In this document: piece by piece, positions 1-9,000 of the stretch
How the letters are laid out: the number at the start of each line of letters is the position of its first letter
Position numbering within the stretch: the stretch's first letter is position 1
Virus record (IMG/VR): IMGVR_UViG_3300023178_000149
Span: 1-34,609 of that record
Reading direction: 5' to 3' (one strand)
Length of the DNA stretch: 34,609 nucleotides
DNA from: a virus
The notes under the pieces: model-generated
The model's input: the letters and a program-made list of their open reading frames with translations, nothing else
The model's database searches: none
Told to the model about the DNA's origin: nothing
Position numbers and translations under genes: made by a program

Positions 1-3000
1 TTGGATCACTTGCGACTGATTTTGGAGGTGCAGTAAATGCTGCACTTGGTTCAATTTCGTATGTTGACGAACTGTTAGGAGTTGCTAGTGTAAATCCTTT
101 TACAAAATGATCATATCCGTCTTCACATTTAGTTGCAACACCGTCTCCTGAACCTGCGCCTGTAGCAGTAAATATTTGACCTGCTGCAGGATTAGTTAAT
201 GAACTAATTGCTGTAAAGTCTGTTGTACCGACACTGTCAATTCTATAGATATCTCCAATTTGGAAGTTACCAGCTGTTACAACAGTTTCTGTTTCTCTAA
301 CAACTTCTGCAACTTTCGATCCTGAATTATAAGTTTTAATTAAACCGTGTTGTCCAACACCACTACCGCCTGTAATAATCAATCTCATACCTGGATATGC
401 ACTTGAAATATTACCGTCTGTTGCAGCAAGTGTTAAACTTGTAGTTGTACCAGACTGTGCTGTGTTTTGAACATTTAAATATCCACTACCACCTAGTTCG
501 CCACTTGAATCATCTAAATCAAGCACTCTAACTTGGAATGCAGAATCATCTCTAAATTCGTCGCCTTCAATAACTTCGCCGTCGCCTGGTCCAAATATAT
601 CATAAACAACTTCAGTATAGTTGTTACCAGCATGTGAATATTCAAAGCTAAACAGTTGATCGGCATCACTTTCAACATTAGCAATTGTAGCGTTGTACTG
701 TGATTTGTTGTCAACAATGCCTGTAATTGGTGTTTCAAAAGGATCAACGCCTTCTGCTACCGAACCAAAGTCACCGTATGAGTTGTTACCGTTTGTTGCA
801 CGAATACGTCCGCCTGCTTCTGCAAGATAACCAATGTGTGCATAGTAAGTAAACACAGATACAAGTTCTGCTCTACCGTTGTTAGTAATCCATGCACCAA
901 TACCGTCACTAATAACTTGTGTAAAGTCGTTTGAAACAATACTATCATTGCCACCGTTGTGTAATGCGCCGTCAATCTTTTGACCAACTGCTGCTGTACC
1001 AAATGTAGTACAGTTTTGTACGTAAGGTGATCTAGAAATAATCCAAACATCTTCGTCGTTTGGTCCCCAACCTGGATCTAGCGATGCATATGCACCTGCT
1101 GTTGGACGTTTTGTTCCGTATTCATTGTTTGGACTTAGATCGCCTGTTAGTCCTTGCATTGTTTGTAAACGCAAGCCTGTACCGTTGCGTAGGTAGTAGA
1201 AATCTTCTTCCTGTGATCCAATTACGCTGTTTACATAGTATCTTGCAGCTAGGCGTGATTTGTAAATGCCTGGATAGATGCATTGTATGCTATCTGTATA
1301 ATCTCTGCGATATTTTGCAGGGAATGTCATATCTTCTTTGATTGCATCAATGTATGTATCAATGTCACGTTTACATAGTACTCTGTTGTATTCATATACT
1401 GGTAGAACATTCATTGTACCTGTTGTACTAGGTGCAATAGTTAATTCACTACCGCCGTATGTTTCGCTTATTGTAAAGTGTGTTGCATCAACAATTTCTC
1501 TTACATAGTAAGTTGTACCTTCTACTAAAGCTGTAACACCGTCTAGTATGTCTGTAAACTTAACTTCCATACCTAGGTGTAACCAAGCTGTACTTGTAAC
1601 AGTAATTTGGTTAGATGCTATTTCAGAACTTGTATCTTTAAAGTAGTTGTCTACTGTGTTTACAAGTTCTTCTTTAATAAATTCTTTATTAAGTTCTAGC
1701 TGACGTCTTGCAGCATACAAGTTGAACTCGTCTGTTTGTACATTCGAACCTTCGTTTGAACTACCAAACAATACAGTATCAATCCATTCAAATGTTTCTT
1801 CAAGTCCAGCAATAGCAGTTGCGTTTCCGCCTACATTTGCTTTTGCTTGCTCTTTTGCATATTTAAATGAAGCTAGTGATGCTGCTTTTTGCTCATCTCT
1901 AACTGCTGCACTTGGGCGTCTTAGGTAGCTGTATGCAGCAACCTGTCCTGCAAAGTTAGAACCTAACATCCAATCATATCTTGCAGCGTCTAGAATCAAG
2001 CCAATGTCTCTCATACACTTAGCTTGGTTGTAATTAAAGTCGCTGTATGTTGTGTTAATATACTGGATTGTATCTAGTACAATTTGTGCTTGTGCGTCAT
2101 CAACTGCTGTTTTTTCAGTTTGCAGTGTACCACTTACACCTAAAGCAGCTAGATCTGGAAATACTGCTGCTGGAAGACTAGTTGTGTTTCCTGCTGTAAT
2201 TACGTCGATTGTTAATTGAAGATTATCTTCTACAATAGTAACTTCTGTTGCAGTACCTGCTGTGCCGCTTGTATCTTGTGATTCGACGTTACCAGATTGT
2301 GCTGTAACAGTATTTTCTAAAATAATGTCATCTAGTATACTCTTCATATGAGTATAAGCTGCTGCTGTTTCAGCTGTTTGGCCTGCTGGATAAGCAGTGC
2401 CATCGATGCCAAAGTATGATTGTGCAATTCTTGTTGAAGCACTTGTACCACCGTACAACAAGTCATATCTTAGAGCGTCTAGTATATAACCAACATCTCT
2501 TGCACACTTGTCTGCATCGTATGTAAGTGAAGGATATGTATTTGCTACATATGCGTTTACATCTGCTGCAATAAATGTTCTGTTTGCATTAAGTTGTGCT
2601 GCTGCGTTGATTGCATTTGCACTACTTAGGCTTGTATCAAAACTTAGTGCATCTGCTAGTCCGTCACCAGGTGTAGCACCTGTTGTGTAAATTGAACTGT
2701 TATCAAGTATGTCTAAAATTTCATCAAATGCTGCATTGCTACGTGTAATTGCTGTAGAATCTGTTAGAGCATCTTCTACTTCGCCTTTTGCAAAACGTAT
2801 TGCTCCTGAAGTTTCGGTACGCTGTTCTTGTAAATTGTAAGAGTTTGTAGGTCTTGTATAAGCAATACCGTTAAACACTGCATTATAGTTAGTGTTTAGT
2901 GCAATATCATAAGGAACATCTGTTAAAATGTTTCTTAAATCTCTACGACATGTTGCTGCATTATATCTAAAGCTACCAAAGTTTTTACTAATAAAGTCAA

Positions 3001-4036
3001 TAGCACCTTCTTTGATTGCTGTATATTCACCTTCTAGTGTGGTTGACGCTGTTGTTAAGCCAGATGCGACACCTGTTAGGTTTGGATATGTAATTGCTGG
3101 AGCATTGTCTGGTCCTAGATTAATAATTGTAATAATATCATCTACTAGGTTATCAATTTCTGTTGAAGCTGCGATTGTGCCGCCTACGCCTAAGAACTGC
3201 TCTGCAGGTCCTGTTGATAACTGCGGGCTAACTGCTGTGCCTCTACCAACAGCTTTCATTACGTCTTTTAGATATCCGTATGCTGCGATTGTTGCTGATT
3301 TTTCTTCGCTGTCAATTTGTAGGTTACCTGAACTACCATCATAATAAGCTAGGCCAGCTGTAACACTTTGCCAGTTACCTGTATAAACTAAGTCATATGC
3401 TACTGCATCAATAATAAATCCAACATCTTTTTTACAGCTTGTTCTGCTGTAGTCTAGACTTGCATAGTTTGTAGAAAGATATGCAACAATCTCTTGTTGG
3501 ATATATTCTTTGTTTGTAAGCAACAAATCAGATGTTTTTCTAAAATCTGCATCTGTAGAAGCACTGTCTGGCATATCAGTTTCTATTCTTGTCTGCAAGC
3601 TACTATCGATATTTCTTTTGATAACTTTTGCAAGTAATTCTGTTGCACTGCGTTCTGCTGGCTGACCTAAAGGAAACTGGGCTACTTGAGTTTCGTTATT
3701 GCCACTTGCTGCTGTTACAGTGGTACCGTCTACAACATCACCGATAATTTCACTTAGTCTGTTAAGAGCATGGTAACTAAATCTAAAGTCCTTTTTAGGA
3801 GTAAGTGTTGCGTTATCTGATTTTCTTGGTTGTACGTTTGTAGAACGTAGTTCGTCACCTATAATACAAGTTTCTGCAGGTACCCGTATTGGTAGCACTT
3901 CGGTATAAGTACCTGTTGCTACTTTTACCAAACTGTTTTTAATTTCTCTTGGTGGAACGTTAGTGTCCTCACCTGCTGTAACTGCATCGGTAATTATTGT
4001 ACCGAGATCTTGTATTCTTTCAAATACTGTAGCCAT
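1..4036 (-). CDS. giant virion appendage protein, repeat-rich (C-terminus beyond window)
   Basis: An uninterrupted minus-strand frame runs from an ATG at 4036 to the left edge: 1345 codons, checked codon by codon, with no stop. The ATG shares its A with the TAA of the upstream gene (TAATG), so translation is probably coupled. Residues about 25-75 look like the start of a pectate-lyase-type beta-helix (GTYTEVLPIRVP, then GDELRST). A cysteine-containing motif like CxRDxGxIxDAxxYDLxxGxN recurs at about residues 199, 361, 509, 672 and 888. After about residue 900 the protein is closely similar to the middle of the 1920-residue protein at 6092-11854 (WGPNDE, SRSPYVQ, LHNGGN, DGIGAW, GRAELVSVFTYY). 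Near the visible end is an inserted GTTDF...FTATGAGSGDG motif. A structural, adhesin-like role is inferred from the family and its neighbours. No enzyme active site is recognisable. Confidence 0.9.
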   Translation of the reverse strand, partial: MATVFERIQDLGTIITDAVTAGEDTNVPPREIKNSLVKVATGTYTEVLPIRVPAETCIIGDELRSTNVQPRKSDNATLTPKKDFRFSYHALNRLSEIIGDVVDGTTVTAASGNNETQVAQFPLGQPAERSATELLAKVIKRNIDSSLQTRIETDMPDSASTDADFRKTSDLLLTNKEYIQQEIVAYLSTNYASLDYSRTSCKKDVGFIIDAVAYDLVYTGNWQSVTAGLAYYDGSSGNLQIDSEEKSATIAAYGYLKDVMKAVGRGTAVSPQLSTGPAEQFLGVGGTIAASTEIDNLVDDIITIINLGPDNAPAITYPNLTGVASGLTTASTTLEGEYTAIKEGAIDFISKNFGSFRYNAATCRRDLRNILTDVPYDIALNTNYNAVFNGIAYTRPTNSYNLQEQRTETSGAIRFAKGEVEDALTDSTAITRSNAAFDEILDILDNSSIYTTGATPGDGLADALSFDTSLSSANAINAAAQLNANRTFIAADVNAYVANTYPSLTYDADKCARDVGYILDALRYDLLYGGTSASTRIAQSYFGIDGTAYPAGQTAETAAAYTHMKSILDDIILENTVTAQSGNVESQDTSGTAGTATEVTIVEDNLQLTIDVITAGNTTSLPAAVFPDLAALGVSGTLQTEKTAVDDAQAQIVLDTIQYINTTYSDFNYNQAKCMRDIGLILDAARYDWMLGSNFAGQVAAYSYLRRPSAAVRDEQKAASLASFKYAKEQAKANVGGNATAIAGLEETFEWIDTVLFGSSNEGSNVQTDEFNLYAARRQLELNKEFIKEELVNTVDNYFKDTSSEIASNQITVTSTAWLHLGMEVKFTDILDGVTALVEGTTYYVREIVDATHFTISETYGGSELTIAPSTTGTMNVLPVYEYNRVLCKRDIDTYIDAIKEDMTFPAKYRRDYTDSIQCIYPGIYKSRLAARYYVNSVIGSQEEDFYYLRNGTGLRLQTMQGLTGDLSPNNEYGTKRPTAGAYASLDPGWGPNDEDVWIISRSPYVQNCTTFGTAAVGQKIDGALHNGGNDSIVSNDFTQVISDGIGAWITNNGRAELVSVFTYYAHIGYLAEAGGRIRATNGNNSYGDFGSVAEGVDPFETPITGIVDNKSQYNATIANVESDADQLFSFEYSHAGNNYTEVVYDIFGPGDGEVIEGDEFRDDSAFQVRVLDLDDSSGELGGSGYLNVQNTAQSGTTTSLTLAATDGNISSAYPGMRLIITGGSGVGQHGLIKTYNSGSKVAEVVRETETVVTAGNFQIGDIYRIDSVGTTDFTAISSLTNPAAGQIFTATGAGSGDGVATKCEDGYDHFVKGFTLATPNSSSTYEIEPSAAFTAPPKSVASDP

Positions 4037-6039
4037 TAGTAGTATCCTCCGCCGTCATTGTCGCCGCCGCCGTAGCCACCACTTCCAGTTGCATCTGGAT
4101 CTTGGATACTTGCATTAACGCCCAATGCTGTTCCTGTGGAGCCGCCAGCTCCGTTATATTCTAGTGTATCAAGCCCTGTAAAGTTTACGTCAAAATACTG
4201 TGCTACTACTGCTGTTGAATTATCACCGTTAGTTGTTTGATAATTTACAGCAGGTGCCTCGCCTGCTAGTACTTTTTGTATTAGGCCAATACCGTAATTA
4301 ATAGATGCAACTGTTTCTGCTTCTTGACCTAGTGCATAAAATTTGCCTGGATCTCTTACATAACGTAGAGCTGCTTCTCTTGATTTTACATTTCCACCGT
4401 GTGTTAAGTCGTATATAAATGCATCAACAATATAACCCATGTCTCTTTCACATTTTTCTTGGTTATATGTAAATGCTGTTGTAAACGGTGCAATGTTATT
4501 TGTAACTTGATAGTCAGTCCATTCTACAATCTCTCTTGTAATAAACTGTCTATTCATTTCTAGCATACGTGCAACTGCTGGAACTCTTGTTCCTTTTTCA
4601 ATTTGCTCACATGCATATCTAATTGTTTTAAAAGGCTTATCAATTGTGCGTCCTGCGTCCGGTGAAGGCTTATCTACACCATGTGGAGCAACATAATAAA
4701 CATCATCTGTAGCACCTAAGTATGTCCACTCTGGAATGCTGTCTCCGCTTACACGTAAAACTTGTCCTTCACTACCAACGGGCAATCTTGTTGGACCCGC
4801 ACCACCGTAGTAAACCAAGTCACCTTTGGTTGTTAAAAATTCTGTTTCTGTTCCAACTGCTAAACTGTTCCAGTATGTACCAGTTGCGTCTTGATCTGGA
4901 CGAGAGTTTTCTGCGCCTATTGTTGAATAGTCATCACCTTCTGACAAGTGCGCTTGCACACAAACATAACTGCTGCTACCGTAACGTACAACATCGCCTA
5001 GAATATATTGTGTGTCATCTGTCCAGGCACCTTTCCAGTTAAGACCACTATTTAATCTTTCCCAGTAAGTAGGATTTGGTGGCTCATTGTTGTTGCTGTC
5101 TGCTATACACAAATATGTATAACCGCCGTGTCTTACAACTTCACCTGGTTTATAATCTTGGTTAGAACTATCTTCGCCCCATTCGCCTAAGAATCTAAAG
5201 TTCTCAGTAAACAACTGCCAGTTATTTGGATCATCTAATGTATCTGTTGGACGCGAGCCGCTGTGGTTTTCTAGTGCTACATACTGATTACCACCGTAGC
5301 GCACAATATCGCCTGGCTGATAAATTTTGTATGTATCCCAATCGTTTTCAAACTGGAAACCTTGTACAAACTGTGTCCAGTTACTTTCATCAGTTGCAAA
5401 GTTGTTAGTACTTGAGTGAGCGGTTGTGCAAATCCAAAGACTTGCACCGTACTTAACAACGTCATTTAGTTTATATCTAGTTGCAGAACCTTGCCATGCG
5501 CCTTTATATTCAATACCGGCATTTAAAGCAGTCCACTTGCTTTGATCTGCTTCAAGCCCTAGAGCGTCTGTTGCGGATGAAGTATGAGCAGTATTACAAA
5601 CATATGCATATCCACCATATCTAACTAAGTCATTAACTTTATATCTTGTTGTAGTTGACCAAGCACCTTTGAAATCTAATCCTTCACCGAATACATCCCA
5701 ACTTCCAATGTCTGCTTCAAGTCCAAGTGTTTCTGTTGCAGCTGATGTATGTATCGCTGTACAAACATAAAGTCTTGAACCGTACTTAACAATATCATTA
5801 AAAATGTATCTAGTGTCTACTGCCCAGTCACCTTTCCACTGGAAACCATCACTTACAATGTTCCATTTTGGAGGTGTAATATCAAAGTCTAGAAAAAAGT
5901 CTGATTGGCTTTCATGACCAATTACACAAATGTACATTTTACCGCCTACAAAGACTACATCGTCTTTGTAATACGTTGTACTAGCTGTCCAGTTACTTTT
6001 CCAGACAAACCTAATTCTACCTAGTTTAAATTCTGCCAT
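4036..6039 (-). CDS. appendage protein with seven CBM-like repeats
   Basis: This 667-residue protein starts at an ATG with GGAG six bases upstream and a late promoter just before it. Residues about 8-405 are seven tandem units of about 50-60 residues. Each has the pattern W-x-Y-x-DVV-x-YG-x-Y-x-C-x-H-S...W, which resembles type 5/12 carbohydrate-binding modules. Next come a KGDLVYYGG...LPVG...GQVL motif common in phage fibres and a YYVAPHGVD...DKPFKTIRYACE segment that begins a pectate-lyase-like fold. One copy of the CERDMGYIVDAFIYDL motif follows, then a glycine-rich tail ending GGGYY. The N-terminus (MAEFxLxR) and the seven repeats match the 1920-residue protein upstream, so the two are tandem paralogues. 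Here the beta-helix stops early and resumes in the next gene. The likely role is glycan binding by a tail fibre or appendage, inferred from the repeats. Confidence 0.9.
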   Translation of the reverse strand: MAEFKLGRIRFVWKSNWTASTTYYKDDVVFVGGKMYICVIGHESQSDFFLDFDITPPKWNIVSDGFQWKGDWAVDTRYIFNDIVKYGSRLYVCTAIHTSAATETLGLEADIGSWDVFGEGLDFKGAWSTTTRYKVNDLVRYGGYAYVCNTAHTSSATDALGLEADQSKWTALNAGIEYKGAWQGSATRYKLNDVVKYGASLWICTTAHSSTNNFATDESNWTQFVQGFQFENDWDTYKIYQPGDIVRYGGNQYVALENHSGSRPTDTLDDPNNWQLFTENFRFLGEWGEDSSNQDYKPGEVVRHGGYTYLCIADSNNNEPPNPTYWERLNSGLNWKGAWTDDTQYILGDVVRYGSSSYVCVQAHLSEGDDYSTIGAENSRPDQDATGTYWNSLAVGTETEFLTTKGDLVYYGGAGPTRLPVGSEGQVLRVSGDSIPEWTYLGATDDVYYVAPHGVDKPSPDAGRTIDKPFKTIRYACEQIEKGTRVPAVARMLEMNRQFITREIVEWTDYQVTNNIAPFTTAFTYNQEKCERDMGYIVDAFIYDLTHGGNVKSREAALRYVRDPGKFYALGQEAETVASINYGIGLIQKVLAGEAPAVNYQTTNGDNSTAVVAQYFDVNFTGLDTLEYNGAGGSTGTALGVNASIQDPDATGSGGYGGGDNDGGGYY

Positions 6040-6057
6040 TTTCTACTCCGCTCAAAG

Positions 6058-6065
6058 TATTTATC
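6058..6065 (-). promoter_or_regulatory. T4-type late promoter (GATAAATA)
   Basis: Minus-strand GATAAATA lies 18 bases before the ATG at 6039, in a 52-base gap between genes. It matches the T4/cyanophage late -10 element (TATAAATA and variants). The spacing leaves a short leader that includes the GGAG ribosome binding site. Confidence 0.7.
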
Positions 6066-6091
6066 ATAATATATATTTTGCTCATTTTTCC

Positions 6092-9000
6092 TTAAAAACT
6101 GCCGTCACTAAAGTCATTGTCTATACTAAAGTCACTTCCAGCTTCTCCTAAAATAATCATTTGCTTCACCATTGTTCCGCTTATTTCTGAACCTTTATCG
6201 ATAACCATTCTTCTTGGTAATTCAATTTGTATTCCTGTAGTTGTGTCAATATATTGATTCTCGGTACCTTTGTTACCAATCCTTGTAACACCTGCAACAA
6301 TTGTACCAGTTTCAAGAGCACTACCACCTTGGCTCAATCTGTTTTGTAAGAACGTTGCAATAGCTCTTTGAGTCGGAACAACGTTATTACTATCTTCAGT
6401 AAAGTTTGGATCTGTTGAAAATTCTCTAACAACAGCACCCGAACCACCTAGTCTAACACCGCCTAGTGCAAGTTCGCTTAGACCATCTAAGTCAAAGAAC
6501 TCAGCACTAATAGTAACAATACCAGTAGCCTGTTGTACGCTAAACAGCTCACCTGCTCTAAAGTTACCGTCTTGGTCAGTACTTGTATAGAATACCCTAC
6601 CACCGCTTTCTTCAATAACTTCATTTTCTGGTGCAGCAACAAAGTATGCACCGTCGGAATATACATCTGGATAGTTTGTAGTAACAAAGTTACCTGTTCC
6701 TACATCTAAGAAGTCGTGTCCAGAAATACGACACTGTGAGTATTTTTCACGAACTGTTATTGTAGTACCGTTTTCTAAGTTATCTGAATTTTCAATTGCG
6801 GGTGTTAGTTTAATACCAGCTTTTAATTTACCGTTGTCATCAGCCCCAAGTGGTGTAATCTGTTGTACAGTGTAAATCTTTAGATCGTCTTCTTGGTCGG
6901 TATCTAAATCAAATATTGTAGCAAACAAAAACTGTGCTCCAGGTCCTGGATAAACTTCTAAGTTGTCTACTACAATGTCTGCACCAATTGGATATTCGTC
7001 TGAAAAACCATCGCCCGATATAGTTCCTATTGTGCTAGATGTTCTATAACCAAAGCCTCTAAATACAAAGCTAGGCTGTGCAAGTACACCGTTGCCTATT
7101 CTATTTTGTAATAGTACTTCTACAGAGAACAAGTTGTCTACAATTGAAATCACAGGTGGATTTTCGTCTGAATAGCCGCTGCCTGGATCCCAAATCTTAA
7201 CTTCGCTGAACACACCAGTGTTGATGTTAGCTCTTACTTTTGCTCTACATCCTGTATAAACTTCAGCAGCACCGTCACCAATATCATTTTGTGATACAAG
7301 TATCCATCTACCTACACCGTTGTAAGATCCAAATCCACACGATCTATAATTTTGTCTAGGTTGTGGAATATCTCTACCTGTCCAAAGAATACCATCTTCT
7401 GATGTAGCACAGAATGTTGTTGGGCCATCTGTTGGATCTAGCCCAACATTTCTGTTGCCTGTATCACCTACAGCAAAGAATACACCTTGTGCATATCTTA
7501 GTTTTAACCAGTTATGATGTGAAGATCCATCTTGCTTTGGCATTGTTGCTGATACCCAAGTTTCGCCGTCGAAACTGTAGGCCGCTTCGCTGTTTTGCCT
7601 TGATATTGCAACATATCTGTTGTTACCGTAGGCAACACTTTGCCAATCTGTAATTGTTGGCAATGCATTTTCGTATACTGTCCAAGTTCCTGTGCCGCCT
7701 GTTGGTGAAGTAGCAATAACATTGTCTGCTTGAGACATTACTAAGAACTTGTTTTTACCGTATGTAATTGCCTTCCATTGGGTTGCTGTTGAGTCTCCAA
7801 CACCTGTAATGTCTGGAAAAACATTTTCAGTCCAATTAATACCATCTTCTGATACTGCATATTCTTCTGAATTAGATGCAATTGCTACGAATTTTCCTTT
7901 AGCATAAATTACATCTATCCAATCTCTATTTTGTGGCATAAAGCCTCTAGTCCAGTTAATACCGTCTAAACTATATGCCATTCTAGCAGATCCAGAACGT
8001 ATAGCAACAAATCTATTGTTTCCTGCTGCACACGCTGTCCATTCTCCAATATCAGGAAGTTCAACAGCATTCCAGTTTGTGCCGCCGTTGCTGCTATATG
8101 CTGCTTCGTTGCTAGTTTGCATAACAGTAATAAATCTACCATCTGTACCTACACCTGTGCTTGTAAATGCTACAATACTGTTTGTACTATCATTTGATAT
8201 TTCTGTAACTGTGATTGTAATGTCATTATCAGGACTCACACCGCCAACTGATGCACCGCTGATTTCAATAATATCACCTACTGCATAGCCTGCACCTTCT
8301 TGTCCGCTGCGAATCTGTACATCATACGTTTTACCAACTTTATCAACGTCGAAACGTGCTACACTTGGCGGAACATCTAGTGTTTCACCTGATCCAAACT
8401 CACCTGCTAAGTCTGTGTAACTTTCAGTTGTACCGCCAAAACATACATCTATCCAGTTACCGTTTCCTGGTAGGAATCTTTGTGTAGCAGTAAAACCTGG
8501 ATGACTTACAGTCATTCTTGGTTCAATTCTATAGGTTGTACTTGTAATCAAAAGTGCTGCAATATCTGAACCTGCAACAACATGATCCCATCCTGGTGTG
8601 TCGTCGCTTTCTTTGTATATTGTTGCAATCTTTGTAACAGGGTTATACGCTTGAATATAACCGTATTGTCCGGTACCAACACCTGAAGTGATAAGCAATC
8701 TTTGTCCAACATATTCTTCTGCTGTGCCGTCGTCTGCTGTTGCAAGTGTAATAGTTAGCGCATCACCTGTTTGGGCGTTATTACCTTCTAGAGTATAACC
8801 GCTGCCGCCTGCTTTACCAGAATCTGGTGGTGTTAGTAATCTTGATTCAAACAGACCACCATCTCTAAAGTCTTCAAACACAGCATTTGCTTGGGCTCCG
8901 GCGCCTGTAAATGCAACTGTAGCTTCTGTATATTCTTGACCAGCATTGTTGTATTCTAGATTTAGAATAAAGTCACTAACTTCGCCTGCAAACACAGAAC

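Noticed and set aside
514-1341. Several ORFs of 70-100 codons in both directions
   Set aside because: They are shadows of the partial giant gene, whose frame is open from 4036 to the left edge. Their leucine- or valine-rich products fit out-of-frame reading.
4030-4040. -1 frameshift joining the two halves of the split adhesin
   Set aside because: The second gene is in the -1 frame, but there is no slippery heptamer before the stop, and the TAATG junction is a standard reinitiation arrangement.
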